Assembly (NCBI GenBank): GCA_964019165.1
Contig: OZ025276.1
Coordinates: 1,612,001-1,676,000, forward strand
DNA length: 64,000 nt
Origin: Mastigias papua
Taxonomy: Eukaryota > Cnidaria > Scyphozoa > Rhizostomeae > Mastigiidae
Direction of reading: 5' to 3'
Part shown: positions 52,834 through 64,000 of the stretch, in pieces
Position numbering within the stretch: the first letter of the stretch is position 1
Layout of the letters: each line of letters begins with the position of its first letter
The notes under the pieces: generated by a model
What the model saw: only the letters and a program-made list of their open reading frames with translations
Told to the model about the DNA's origin: nothing
Database searches by the model: none
Program-made: the position numbers and the translations under genes

Positions 52834-55800
52834 GGATTGTTGGCATAATATCCAGAACCACAAAGGACGTAATAGGGACAGAAGCAGTAATTTCCATAGA
52901 AGAGCTTCAAGTAACAATGAAACATTAATGGTTTCTGAATATGCATTATTTGCTGAAGTAAACAATCAGAGTAATTGGATCATAGATTCAGGAGCAACAC
53001 ATCATATGTCATCCAGTGATTCAAATATGAATCAATATGTGAAGTTCAGGAATGCAAGGACAATTTATTTAGCCAACAACAAGGAAATAGAAGCCAAAGG
53101 ACATGGTGACATAATGGTCAAATGTAAACTCCCCAAAGGTGATTACAAGATTATCAAGTTTGAAAAGGTGCTCCATGTTCCTGAAATAAAGAGGGATTTG
53201 ATATCAGTACCAGCTATCACTATGAATGGAGGATCAGTGAAATTTTGTGGAGAAAAATGTGAAATCTCCACACAGCAAGGCCTGGCAGCTACTGGACACA
53301 AAGAAGGAAATAAATTTGTATTAGATGCAGAAAAGGAAATAAAACATTATATTGCAAATGTTGCTGTGTCTACCAACAAGCCATCATTAAGCTTTGGCAC
53401 CTACGCCTAGGACATTTAGGGTACAACAATGTGAAAATAATGAATGAAAAGGAAATGGTTAAAGGCATGAAAGTAGAATCATTTGAAGTTGAAACAAATT
53501 GTGAAGGCTGTGCTTTAGGCAAGCAAACCAGAAATCCATTGTCTAAGAACACAAAAGAGCCTGCCACTGAGATACTTGACCTCGTACATTCTGATGTTTG
53601 TGGGCCAATACAGATTACATCTGATGGAGGAGCAAATTATGTCCTTACATTCATAGATGACAAGTCCAGAATGACAGTTGTATATTTCTTGAAGCATAAG
53701 TCAGAAGTTTTATCAAAAGTCAAAGAGTACATCCAATTAGCTGAAAATTTCACAGGGAATAAATTGAAATGCTTGAAGTCTGATAATGGTGGAGAATATA
53801 CTTCAAGAGATTTTGAACAATTTTGCAAACAACGTGGTATTACCCATGAGCTGACTGTGCCCCGGACTCCCCAGCAGAATGGCATTGCTGAGAGGATGAC
53901 ATTGTTTGAAACTGCCAGATCCATGCTATGCCATGCAAAAATGCCTTTGCGCTTCTGGGCAGATGCTGTAAACACTGCTGCTTACCTGAGGAACAGAAGC
54001 CCAACAACTGCTCTGAATGGCCATACTCCTTATGAAATCTGGTTTGGCAAGAAGCCAAATGTTTCACATCTTAGAGTTTTTGGTTGCAATGGATACGTCC
54101 ATATTCCCAAAGAAAATCGAAAGAAATTAGATGCTAAATCAAAAGAATGCATTTTGCTAGGCTATGCTGATCGATGCCATGGATATCGAAAGTATGATCC
54201 AACTTCCCGTAAAATAATTACAAGTCGTGATGTGAAGTTCAATGAAAATGATTTTCAGAACAAAGGGAATCAACCAGATAGGACAGAGAGCATAGATGTG
54301 TACCATAACTTCCAAAAAGATTTTGATGTGCTACTTCCTGAAGTAGAAGGTGAAGCAGAAAAAGGACATTTAGAACAGCATGAAGAACCACCAGAGCATA
54401 TCCAACCAGTGGGAGACAATGACAACATCAGAAGATCACTAAGGGAGAAAAGACCACCTAGCAGATATGGCACATGGATTGAAGGTGATCAGGCTGAACT
54501 GGAAGATCTATCCAATGAGGATGAGAGAGATGGAGCAAATACAGCTCTATCAGAAGTATCAGATATTTTAAGTCAGGAACCAAAATCCATTAAAGAAGCA
54601 TGGCAAGGAGAATTTGCCAATGAGTGGAAAAGAGCAACAGATTCTGAATATGAATCACTTCTTCATAATCAAACTTGGAGCCTTGTGCCATTGCCAAATG
54701 GGAAAAATGTTGTTGGATCAAAATGGGTCTTCAAAGGTAAATGTGGTCCTGATGGTTCCATTGACAGATTCAAAGCAAGGTTCGTAGCACAAGGTTTTTC
54801 TCAGAAATATGGCCTTGACTATGATGATGTCTTTGCACCAGTGGCAAGAGCCAATTCTTTGAGAATAATTCTAGCACTTGCAAATGCTAAAGATATGGAA
54901 ATACACCAGATGGATGTTAAGACAGCTTTTCTTAATGGAAATCTCACAGAAGAAATTTACATGAAACAACCGGAAGGCTACATAAATCCCGAGCACCCAG
55001 ATTATGTATGCAGATTGCACAAAAGTCTCTATGGACTAAAACAGTCTGCAAGGTGCTGGAACACTATCATTGATCAGTACTTCAAAGACAAAGGATATGT
55101 GCAAAATCAAGCAGACTTGTGTGTTTACGTTAAGAATGTGATCAAAGGGGAAAATAAAAGTATAATGATTGTTTTTCTCCATGTGGATGATATTGTACTA
55201 GCTTGCAATGGTCAAGAAATGATGAAAATTGAGAAGAAAGATATGCAAAAGAGATTTGAAATGCAAGATCTAGGAGAGGCAAGTCATATTCTAGGTATAC
55301 AGATTTCAAGGGAAAGAGAGAAACGGATTTTGAGAATTTCACAGCAAAACTATTTGGAGAAAGTACTTGAGCGCTTTCAGATGAAGGATTGCAAACCAAT
55401 AGCAACTCCTATTGAGCCTGACAACAAAGTAACTAAACTAAAGGAAGGAGAAAAAGCAGTGAATGCAATGGGTTATCAAGCTGCAATTGGAAGCCTCACT
55501 TATGCAATGACAATGACATGACCTGATTTAGCCGCTTCCATTGGAATCCTTGGAAAAGTCATGTCTAATCCAGGTACCGAACACTGGACAGCTTTGAAAC
55601 GTGTTTTAAGATACATTAAAGGTACTCTGGATGTAGGGCTACAGTTCAATGGATGCAGCCAGGAGTCTGTTGATTTAATTGGATATGCGGATGCTGACTG
55701 GGCTGGAGACATCACTGAAAGAAAATCTACATCGGGTTATGTGTTTAAAGTTTGTGGAGCTCTAGTGAGTTGGCGCAGCAAACGACAAGAGGTAATAGCA

Positions 55801-56139
55801 TTGTCATCGACAGAAGCTGAATATATTGCTTTGTCATTTGCAGCACAAGAGCTACTATGGCTGAAAGCATTTTTAACTGACCTAGGATATAACCAGGAGG
55901 AAAATTTGGTACATGAAGACAATCAAGGCGCAATAGCACTTACAAGAAACCCCGAGAACTACTCGCGCACAAAACACATAGATGTGAGATATCATTTCAT
56001 ACGGAATTTGATACAAAAGAAACAGATTAAAGTAGACTATCGACCGACAGCAGAGATGCTTGCGGATCTAATGACTAAAGGACTTCATCGTCTAAGATTC
56101 CGAGAGTTGTGCAAGAAACTGGGGATTGTGGAACTCTGA
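52834..56139 (+). pseudogene. Copia-1 pol: protease, integrase, reverse transcriptase, RNase H
   Basis: Protease WIIDSGATHHM near 52980. After a shift near 53405 the GAG-pre-integrase region follows (LRLGHLGYNNV, CEGCALGKQTR). Integrase: HSDVCGP (Asp near 53588), KSDNGGEY (Asp near 53779) and PQQNGIAER (Glu near 53890), where two residues usual after AERM are missing. Acidic linker 54240-54580. Reverse transcriptase: KWVFKGKCGPDGSIDRFKAR, QMDVKTAFLNG near 54915, SLYGLKQSARCW and HVDD near 55183 in place of YVDD. TGA at 55519 replaces the conserved Arg before PDLA. RNase H: YADADWAGD, SSTEAEYIAL, EDNQGAI and RTKHIDVRYHFIR, ending KLGIVEL at 56139. Confidence 0.93.
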
Positions 56140-56237
56140 ACTGTACTTTGCTAAATTGACTCATCTTATTTTGAAGGACATTGAATTTGTTATGTTGACT
56201 ATATTTTGCTTCATGGATTATACTCAACGAGTGGGAG

Positions 56238-56382
56238 TGTTGGAGATGACGTTGAGTATTCGTTCTAATTAGAAATTTTGTATACATTGTATCCCTGTTG
56301 CTAAGGTAATAAGCTTGCCTCGTGCTTTTGCTGAAAATGGCGATCTAACTTCGTGTGTACTGCTCTCTCAATAGGTTTATCA
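56238..56382 (+). repeat. Copia-1 3' LTR
   Basis: 145 bp, preceded by a purine-rich CGAGTGGGAG tract. Confidence 0.95.
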
Positions 56383-56532
56383 ATTTGAATATCCTAGTTT
56401 TCAAAGATCATAACAAGCTAACACAACATATAATTCCAAAAATTCCTTCCATGTACTGGCAGCTCTTATTGATAGGAATTGCATATGATTAGACTCCCAA
56501 TCCACCTATGATTCTCCTTATGATCTACAGGG

Positions 56533-57026
56533 TCACAATGTAAGAGTACACACCTGCACTAGACTGGTAACCAAAATGTTGTTAGAATCAATGTCCATGA
56601 GAGTGTAAGACACATATTTTGCAGAGTGTCCAGGGGTATCCCAATGACCATCTCCTCCTAGTGTCGAATGCTTATTTTCACTCTGTTGAATCAATTTATT
56701 TTCATGCTTTTCCCACATGTGGAAAACAGTTGGCAACAGATATGCTCTCTGAATAAGGGTGTAGAGCCTTTCTAATATAGCTGACAGATTCAAATGTTTG
56801 AAAAATGTTCAGTAACTTTGCAGGTTGGGAACCTGAGAATAGGCATGTAGCAATCGTAAGAAAATTTCGCCAAAGGCATCTGATTTTGCTCTGGCTGACT
56901 CTTCCATTTTCTTATGTGCCCATGCAGACAAGTTGCTGGAATAGCCACCATAGTCCCATTGATGTATTTCCTTTCTACAGTTGATGGGGCCAAGCAGATG
57001 TTACATATAATGAAAAGCTGCAGCAA
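56533..57026 (-). pseudogene. DNA-transposon transposase fragment with a GDG-x3-D-x-PGH motif
   Basis: Two minus-strand frames (57026-56790 and 56793-56533) join into one recognisable segment: FIICNICLAPSTVERKY, then AYLLPTVFHMWEKHENKL and LGGDGHWDTPGHSAKYVSYT, followed by LMDIDSNNIL. Many uncharacterised animal transposon proteins carry GDGRxDSPGHxAKYGxYTLMD, probably the catalytic core with its first Asp. Here R is H and S is T. I cannot name the superfamily. Confidence 0.55.
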
Positions 57027-57099
57027 ACATGACTCAAATAGTATAAACTTTTTTTATAGCAATATAGCTCTGGGCTATCATGCTCATGTTGGCTATCTT

Positions 57100-57480
57100 C
57101 ACCAGAACTAACTTGACTATCATGTATCCATTCATCCTTTGCCTCACTCTCTATCACTTTGAAAAAAGGATGACTGTATCCTCTAAAACAGAGAATGAGC
57201 CTTTGATATCATTCACATTCTTTCCAAATTTACACCCAAAAGATCTCATGCCATCAAAATTAGTAGGGGCACCATCACATGTTATGCTGTGTATGTCAAT
57301 ACTATAAGGATACGTGCTCTGATCAACGTATGAATTAACCAAAATAGTAACTAATCTAAATATAATTTTGATGATATGTAGTGCCATCTCGATGACATGT
57401 AACGTCGTGTATTTGAGTAGTATGGCATTTGATATAAATAAATTGAACACTGTGTAAGTCCTGTGATTCCGCAAAATGAT
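57100..57480 (-). pseudogene. P-element-like transposase fragment
   Basis: The minus frame includes SIDIHSITCDGAPTNFDGMR then SFGCKF and VNDIKGSF. SxTxDGxxxNxxxxxxxGC is a conserved catalytic-region motif of P-element-like transposases. It lies in the same orientation as, and upstream of, the fragment at 56533-57026, but the two look like different families. Confidence 0.5.
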
Positions 57481-57539
57481 TCTCAACTGACAGTTGTTGT
57501 ATCTCTGATCTCATCTCTTGGGGCCAAATGAGTCTAACA

Positions 57540-57553
57540 GGTTATGGGCCCAG
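57540..57553 (+). promoter_or_regulatory. Copia-2 primer binding site
   Basis: GGTTATGGGCCCAG, identical to the copia-1 site at 52069-52082, directly after an ACA end. Confidence 0.8.
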
Positions 57554-57944
57554 GAGAACGCTTATCTTCGACGGCGATGAAAGCGAGTATGAACTTTGGG
57601 AAGTGAAATTCCTTGGGCATCTGCGTCTTCAGAAGTTATATGATGTAGTTGTCCCGAGAGATGGAGAAAGCAATGCCCCCGATGCAGAGAAAATGCAAAT
57701 GCGTTTGCAGAGTTGGTTCAATGCCTGGACGACAGAAGTTTGGCTCTAATAAGTCGGGAGGCCAAAGATGATGGGTGAAAGGCCTTGGCAGTCCTAAGAG
57801 AACAATACCAGGGCAAAGGGAAACCAAGAGTAATTGCTCTGTACACGGAACTGACTTCGTTGAAGCTGAGAGAAACTGAGTCCACGACGGACTACATTTT
57901 ATGAGCGGAGAAAACAGCGACCGCCCTGACATTAGCAGAAGAAA
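57554..57944 (+). pseudogene. Copia-2 gag, N-terminal part
   Basis: TLIFDGDESEYELWEVKFLGHL resembles the copia gag start (x-L-xGx-NYxxW). The frame shifts near 57700 and contains a stop near 57902. ALAVLREQYQGKGKPRV, LYTELTSLKLRETES and TATALTLAEE follow, right up to the Helitron D insertion. Confidence 0.75.
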
Positions 57945-58483
57945 TAGCTTAGTACTGATACCCCGCTACACGCGGGCTTCCCTAGCCCCAGTTCAAAAGT
58001 TGCATATTAGCCTTGGACAGACTAACGCTGTGCCCCCATGAAAGTTGCTTGGTCTGGTCGCATAGGATCACGAGAAGGTGACGTCATGGGACTCTGCGAT
58101 GGAGCACGTGACTTTCGGCCTTGCATTGTGCAAATCGAAGAGAATTGCAAGAAAAAATTGTGCAAAAAATGCTCGGATACCTGCGCTAGGCTACGGGGCA
58201 ATAAAGGGAAAGGAAGAGACTCCACAAGCCCCGTAGCCTAGCGCAGGTATCCGAGCATTTTTTGCACAATGTTTTCTTGCAATTTTCTTCGATTTGCACA
58301 ATGCAAGGCCGAAAGTCACGTGCTCCATCGCAGAGTCCCATGACGTCACCTTCTCGTGATCCTATGCGACCAGACCAAGCAACTTTCATGGGGCACAGCG
58401 TTAGACTGTCCAAGGCTAATATGCAACTTTTGAACTGGGGCTAGGGAAGCCCACGTGTAGCGGGCTATCAGTACTAAGCTAGT
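57945..58483. repeat. Palindrome of copy D
   Basis: Arms of about 255 bp around a loop near 58200-58228. The same design as in copies B and C. Confidence 0.92.
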
Positions 58484-60940
58484 CTCTATTATACGAATTG
58501 TTGAATGCACAGAATTGTTTAAAATGCTCTCTACAATGAGGCACTAATGAAACTACATGACATATTGTCTCCTGCTTCACTCAACTCTAACTTAAGGAGT
58601 CCTGGAAATAATTTTAAGATGTTATAACAGATACAATAAAGCACATGAATTGGCAGGTATGAGTGGTTCTGTTATCATGTAGGTGACCACTAATCCTGTC
58701 CACAGAGGTACACAATCAAGTCTGATCCATAAACGTAGGTGTTATACAACTGGAATCTGTGATAGGACTTGGTAGCTCAAGGTGATAAAACAAAAGAAAA
58801 GTGGTTAGTATTCCTATATCACACCTTTATATAATATATAACAGAGTGTAAAGCTATTGATTGAGCAGCATGGATCATATTAGATATCAGCCAGAGTTCT
58901 TGGGGGGAGTCCATAGGTTATGGCTATACAAAACAAATAATGCAGCTATCCAGTACTAAATTATCTGTTACAACCATGTGAAATTCAGATTTCAACCAAT
59001 AATTGTAGTTGGATAGGGGAAAGTGGCCCCATAAATCAAATATTGCTATCTAGTACTAATTCACCCCTAAAAAAACTATAATATCATATGCAGAATGATC
59101 TATGGAAGTCAGTAATTCTTTGAAATGAGTAATAATATATATCCTATATCATCAACTCAGATGTCAAATGAACGCATTACCTCAGTGGGGGCAAGGGGCT
59201 TCATACATTAAGTCTAGGCAATAATAGTGATGGTCATATCTAGTACTAATCCATCCCTTAAGAGTATATCATCACGTGCAGAATGATCTATGGAATTCGG
59301 TAATGGTATTTATAACAAATGATCTCAGAAAGAAGGGCAACTGTGTCCCAACAGAAGAACATTCAGTATAGTGGAACCCCTTAAATTTGACTTGACCAGA
59401 ATAACTCTACCATCTATAAGTGGAAATAACTATGAAGCCTACTGTAAATACAGTGAAAACAAAATAAAAAGAGTTACTGAGCTGAGAATAAAGTTGGTAA
59501 CATCTTGGTGTTTGCCTGTACAACGTGTATGATAAAATCAAGGAGTATATTCGACTGTAAGGGCAATATCTCAAATGTAAGCAAAGTGCCCAAACTCTTG
59601 AGACATCCTAACATCCAACTCATGTGCATATATTAAGAATCAAGAGCAAGCTAAAAGCTCCTAGTACATCAGCAAATATTGCATTAAATACTTCCTCGAT
59701 ATCATAACCATACTTCTCCAGTAACAAAACGGTACTTTAGAACAGAAAATCAAGCGAAGCTGAGGGGAACTGCCGTGAGCTTATTGCCCTGAAGCAAAGT
59801 TATGGAATGGAATCACCCTCAAAAGACCACAATTAAATCCACAACAAAGGACAACAGGTATCTGCGATCGTGAGATGAACTTGGGAATCCCCTAGCATTT
59901 CACAGTACGCACTACGACAAAAGTAAAGAGTGAAAGTAAAAACTGCAAAATTAGGGTAACCAAATTCAGCAATAGCCCTATACATACTTCAGTGAAAGCA
60001 TTCCACATACCAATATTTTATCGCCAAACATAACAATATCCTATGCCATTCGTACATGTGGTAAAAGCAATGAATAAATTCGAAGCTACCAGGGAAAAGA
60101 ACAGTAAACATACAGTAATCATTTCATGACAATTTAGTAAGAAAAGAAGAATAACTTAGCGAATGAAATCAAGCGAAAAAAGCACTAAACTGAAAGCTGA
60201 ATGACGAAATTCTCCTCCAAGTCACACGGCACTATTACGGTAGTGCAAATCACAACATTGCCAACTGAAAGCAGCAAGCACGCCATTCCATGTCATCTAA
60301 ATAGGCATGAAAAGCAAACAACCTGCCATAATCTAGCACGGAATACAAAGTCAAACATATGTTGAATATCTTTTCACAATTTAGCCATAAAAGCACGGTG
60401 ATTTAGTACACAGAATCGAACAGCTTTGAGAAGAACTGTCATGGCGGTAATACACTCGAGGGAAGGTGGCTGAATCTCGTTGAAAGATATGGAAATAAAT
60501 GGCTGGTAACAGTAGAATACGGATGAAATGGACAAAGGAAATACAGGAATTCATAAATCAAACCATTTCAGGAAAAAAGAGCAGGCTTACCTGGAAGAAC
60601 TGCAACCAAAGTCTCCTCGCGATAACATACACAGTTACTTAGTCCTACAGGACCGCTCGCAAAACTGACAACACGCGGTCCAGCAGGGAGGAGCAACAGA
60701 ATTGCTGGTAATGGCGATAAGAGGAAAGTGGAATAACTCGGCAAAAAAAAATGATAAAAATCAGATCTCTTCTTATGTAAGTAGTAGACCCACATGGCTA
60801 CCCTCAACAGAAATTTGGGGGCCATGGAACAAATACCCTGGGAGGAGATCGTGTGCGCGATATCAGGTCACGTGGTACAAATTCGAGCAATCTGATTGGT
60901 TTTGCATAAATTATCATATAGGGATCTTAGTATATAGTGA
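57945..60940 (-). mobile_element. Helitron-like copy D inside copia-2 gag
   Basis: 2996 bp, collinear with B and C, with the palindrome at its left. Minus strand: begins TCACTATATACTAAG near 60940 and ends hairpin (57961-57978, slightly altered), ATCAGTACTAAGCTA and then T. Gag reads AEE at the left and SDGLLVV at the right, so the insertion split one codon between A and T. There are three extra bases (TTA) at the right edge. No protein motif; 58490-60560 is AT-rich without genes. Confidence 0.78.
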
Positions 60941-60943
60941 TTA

Positions 60944-61230
60944 TCAGTGATGGCTTATTGGTAGTGACGGTTTTGAAAGGCTTGCCAGAAAATGTCAAAA
61001 CCTTCACAACTGTGATAACACAGAGGGAAGCGCAGATAACTTTTGCTGAAGTCAAGACCGCACTCAGAAATTTTGAGGAAACTGAAAAGAGTTGCAAATG
61101 AACGATTGAGACTGGTGACAATGTCATGGCGTTTAAACCGAAATTCCAGGGAAGCTGTTTCAAATGTGGACGGAAAGGCCATAAAAGTAAATGTAGCAAT
61201 GACGTAAACCCATTGAATTGCTACTGGACA
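60944..61230 (+). pseudogene. Copia-2 gag, C-terminal part
   Basis: SDGLLVVTVLKGLPENVKTF then REAQITFAEVKTALRNFEE, a stop near 61098, and the zinc knuckle CFKCGRKGHKSKC near 61155. These are typical of the second half of copia gag (the LLxxLPxxY region and knuckle). Confidence 0.8.
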
Positions 61231-61426
61231 TATTCAGACTTCCTTATGTTCCCCCCTCGTTGGTTGTAACAAAAGGCTAGCTCGGTTAGCATTTGAGGGT
61301 AGAAATATGACACTATAACTGGAGAGTAGTTGTATTTTCTTGGTGTCTCACTCTGCCGAATCTACGCGTCCAACTAAGACAGTACACTTGGTGACAGAGG
61401 TACAGAGCTGAGATTTTACCTACGTT

Positions 61427-62372
61427 ATGGCTTCTTTTGCTCTCCTTCCTGACAAATGTGATACCGGAGATTTTCCTGCCTGGCTCCGCAACTTTGAATG
61501 CTGTGCTACAGCCAACAAATGGAGTGCAGAGGACAAACTGATCAAGCTGCCCGCTTTTCTCCGAGGACCTGCCGCTGCCCACTTTCATAGCCTCGGCGAC
61601 GAGCAAAGACAGAGCTATGCTGCCCTTACCCAGCATTTAAAGGATGCACTATGCCCTCGCGTTGACAGGGAGAAGCTCTACTCGACGTTTGATCACCGCA
61701 TGTTGCGCCCTGACAAAGACCCCTCGCTCTTGCTGTGGGACCTAGAGGACCTACTGTCCAAGGCAGATCCTGATTTGTCTGCTGAGGCCTGCACTGCCCT
61801 GCTGGAGTGCCTGTTCATCAAAAGTCTGCCACCAGCCCTTCGTCTTCGCCTGCTGGAGTACAAACCTATGCCATCTTTATCAGACATGCGTGCCTTCATT
61901 CAGTGCTACCACGCTGTCCATCATTTGCGCGATGACAGTGCTTACATGGCAACTGTGGATGCTCCTGCCCCTGCCCTGCGAGATGAATTGCCAGGCCTCT
62001 ATTCGCAGCCTTACTGCGGCTGTCGCCTCCCTTTCCACGGAACAGCAACAGCTTAAAGCCGCCCTGGCAGAGCCACCTCCGCAGCATCGTCGGGGGTGGA
62101 AACCACAGAGTCGTTCTTCCAATGCCCGCTGCTTTAAGTGCAACCAAAGAGGCCATTTCGCCTGTGAATGCCCATGGGACGCCCATTGCTCTGTATGCCG
62201 TGGATGGGGTCATTCTCAAAACCAGTGCCCAAGCCGCCGGTCTACGCCCTCCAGCCATGCACCCTCCAATGCTGTTGGACATCATGCAACTGCACAGGAT
62301 GATTTTCGACCTTTCACTCCTAGCGTAAGTGCACATAACAATTCTTTAACCTTCAAAGGGGTGCCTCAGTAA
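61427..62372 (+). pseudogene. Gypsy-3 gag
   Basis: Starts MASFALLPDKCDTGDFPAWL at 61427. The first frame (to 62056) is the capsid-type domain: WLRNFECCATANKWSAEDKL, LPAFLRGPAAAHF, LTQHLKDALCPR and LLECLFIKSLPPALRLRL. A frameshift near 61990 moves to the frame ending at 62372, which has EQQQLKAALAE, a first knuckle CFKCNQRGHFACEC and a second cysteine cluster CSVCRGWGHSQNQC. It lies next to the pol frame at 62345. Confidence 0.88.
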
Positions 62373-64000
62373 CGGGCTGGGTTGAAGGACACCCCCTAGT
62401 TTTTTCTCTTGTTCCGTCTGTGGACTCATCCCTATCTCAGCCCCTTACTCAATGTACTTTGGCTGGTGTGAGTGTCAGTGCTCTTATTGACACTGGCTCT
62501 ATGAAATCTTTTATGAGTAGGGCAGTTTTTGATAAGATTTTACCCACGCCCACCCTCGCTACTTTTACTTCTAATTGCATTGGTGTCACTGGTCAGCCCT
62601 TAAGTATTGATGGAAGTGCACAAGCGAGACTATCATTTCCCGGCTGCAAGTCCTCTTCATCTTATTTAGGAACCTTCTTAGTTTCCCCCAATCTTTTTCC
62701 ATCGTTAGACTGCATCCTCAGGTGGGACTTTACAACCTCTAACGCACTGCAATTAACACAACAAGCCGAGGGTACTTACGTCTTGGAAGGACTCCATGGT
62801 TGCACTCCATTACACCCCCAAGCATCTCAGGTCCTCCTTCCCCCTAATGTATCTGAATCTCAATCCTTAAACAATGGCATTGGCCCTCTTAATCCCTACC
62901 CCTGTCTTCTAGTCCAGTCTGTCCATCGGGGTCCTGTTCCTGTCGTTTTGTCTGACAATATCTGCATCCCTGGTCGTTCAGAAGTGTTAGTTAGTTGCAG
63001 CGTCCCTTCTAGTAGTAAGGAGCAACTAGGTATGGTCTCGCCCCTTTCAGACAGCTTGGTTCTACCCCCGAGTCTTTTCGCAGCATATAGCGTTTGTCAG
63101 GTACAGGGTAGGGTTCTCCCAGTGCGTATTATGAATACCTCCCATGTCAATATTGAGCTGCACGCTGGTCAAAAACTCAGTGAATTCTGCCTGGTTATTG
63201 ATGTTCCTGACCAATCTGAGTTTATAGCATCTGCTACTGTATTGCCTTCTCCCCCCAGTGCCTCTTCTCATACTATGATAAAGCAGCAACTTGAAGCTTC
63301 TTTAAGCGCTGATCTCAGTTCGCGCGATAGACAAACTATCCTAGATACGCTGCTTCAATTCGCTGATGTTTTTGACGAAAGCTTAGGCCATACTAAGGTC
63401 ATTCAGCATACCATAGATACCGGTAATAGCGCCCCTATTCGACAATACCCCCGCCGCCTGCCATATGCCCACCGTGCAGAAACCAGGACTCAAGTGCAGG
63501 ACATGTTAAAACAGGGGGTCATCCAGCCCAGTTGTAGTCCTTGGGCCTCACCCATTGTCTTAGTTAAGAAGAAAGACGGTAGTTATCGTTTTTGCGTTGA
63601 TTATCGCAAGTTAAATTCCATCACAAAAAAAGATGCCCATCCCTTGCCTAGGGTAGATGACCTTTTAGATGTACTTCAGGGTTCCTGTTTATTTAGCACA
63701 CTAGACCTACGGTCTGGCTATTGGCAAGTCAGTGTTGCCCCTAATGATCGAGAGAAGACCGCTTTTGTAACTCCTGATGGTTATGGGAATTTTGTCGCCT
63801 TCCATTCGGTGTTACAGGGGGTTGTGCTACCTTCCAAAGAGCTATAGAAATTGTGCTGTCGGGCCTCTCATACGATACCTGCCTGTGTTATTTTGACGAT
63901 GTTATTGTCCCTTCTACTAACGTGCAACAACACTGTGATCGCCTAATCAATGTCTTAAACCGTTTTCGTATGCATAACTTATGTGTCAAAGCTACTAAAT
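62345..64000 (+). pseudogene. Gypsy-3 pol: protease and reverse transcriptase, runs off the window
   Basis: Open from about 62345 in a frame different from gag. Protease SALIDTGSMKSFMS near 62480. A long linker with a conserved P-G-R-S-E-V-L block. Reverse transcriptase from YAHRAETRTQVQDMLKQGVI (63465), SCSPWASPIVLVKKKDGSYR, DYRKLNSITKKDAHPLPRVD, STLDLRSGYWQV (Asp near 63707) and KTAFVTPDG. A one-base shift near 63785 leads to EFCRLPFG and TFQRAIEIVLSGL, with the catalytic motif YFDD at 63889-63900 and CVKATK at the end. RNase H and integrase lie outside the window. Confidence 0.9.

Larger units (their letters stand above)
51924..56382 (+). mobile_element. Copia-1: young Ty1/copia retrotransposon
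   Basis: 4459 bp, with 145-bp LTRs (51924-52068, 56238-56382) differing at one position by eye, and target duplication ATTTG (51919-51923, 56383-56387). Gag, protease, integrase, reverse transcriptase and RNase H follow in copia order. The primer site pairs with the anticodon arm of initiator Met tRNA, as in Drosophila copia. Despite its youth, it has stops at 52195 and 55519 and frameshifts near 52830 and 53405. Confidence 0.96.
57487..61235 (+). mobile_element. Copia-2: copia-like retrotransposon fragment split by Helitron D
   Basis: An LTR end (...GTCTAACA, 57539) is followed by the same initiator tRNA-Met anticodon-arm primer site as in copia-1 and then gag. Gag is interrupted at 57944 and resumes at 60944 in the same sense. 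After a zinc knuckle it is lost near 61230, where Gypsy-3 begins. No pol remains. The 5' LTR start could not be defined because no second copy is present. Confidence 0.75.
61247..64000 (+). mobile_element. Gypsy-3: 5' part of a GC-richer Ty3/Gypsy retrotransposon
   Basis: A presumed 5' LTR (about 61247-61388, ending ...GACAGTACA) is followed by TTGGTGACAGAGGTAC, a primer-site-like sequence, then gag and pol to the window end. The coding DNA is clearly richer in G and C than its neighbours. The LTR is inferred without a second copy. Frameshifts in gag and reverse transcriptase. Confidence 0.8.

Overview
This is a eukaryotic, almost certainly animal, genomic window. It holds almost no recognisable host gene and consists mostly of transposable elements nested inside one another. 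BEL/Pao, Ty3/Gypsy and copia retrotransposons, piggyBac, hAT, Kolobok-type, P-element-like and PIF/Harbinger transposons, Helitron-like elements and a P2X7-C-like domain together suggest an aquatic invertebrate such as a sponge, cnidarian or mollusc. The species cannot be named from the sequence. Nothing bacterial was seen (no operons, ribosome binding sites or CRISPR).

Layout. 1-3100: an AT microsatellite, unassigned DNA and a 189-bp tandem repeat. 3103-3480: piggyBac relic. About 3500-30850: one old BEL/Pao element (BEL-1) cut into four coding pieces by three insertions. These are (i) a Gypsy element, 4369-14019, with 5-bp target duplication CATAT, itself invaded by a Helitron-like copy (A); (ii) two abutting Helitron-like copies (B and C, 14320-23337), B carrying a PIF/Harbinger transposon (15913-18986, duplication TAA); (iii) a Kolobok-type transposon (24415-29868, duplication TTAA), itself invaded by a non-autonomous hAT element (25625-28452, 8-bp duplication). 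31190-40775: a broken hAT transposase interrupted by short LTR-like units and by a nearly intact, young BEL element (BEL-2, 34483-40571, duplication ATGCC). 41200-51400: P-element-like, LINE, cysteine-protease-like and P2X7-C-like fragments around a Gypsy element (Gypsy-2, 45801-50694). Gypsy-2 appears to prime reverse transcription with the 5' end of its own RNA. 51924-56382: a young copia element (duplication ATTTG). 56500-57490: transposase relics. 57487-61230: a second copia-like element split by Helitron-like copy D. 61247-64000: 5' part of a GC-richer Gypsy element (Gypsy-3) running off the window.

The insertions give a relative history. BEL-1 is oldest. Gypsy-1, the Helitrons and Kolobok entered it later. 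Harbinger entered Helitron B after the B, C and D copies diverged, because C and D keep the empty site. BEL-2 and copia-1 are recent (2/171 and 1/145 LTR mismatches counted by eye). Most coding regions carry stops or frameshifts. The clearly intact long frames are the Harbinger MADF-like protein, most of its transposase, BEL-2 gag/protease and BEL-2 pol.

The most unusual items are the self-priming signature of Gypsy-2, the Helitron family with a roughly 540-bp palindrome at its 3' end, and a Gypsy gag carrying SAP-like and MYND zinc-finger domains. All family assignments come from reading motifs by eye; no database search was possible.
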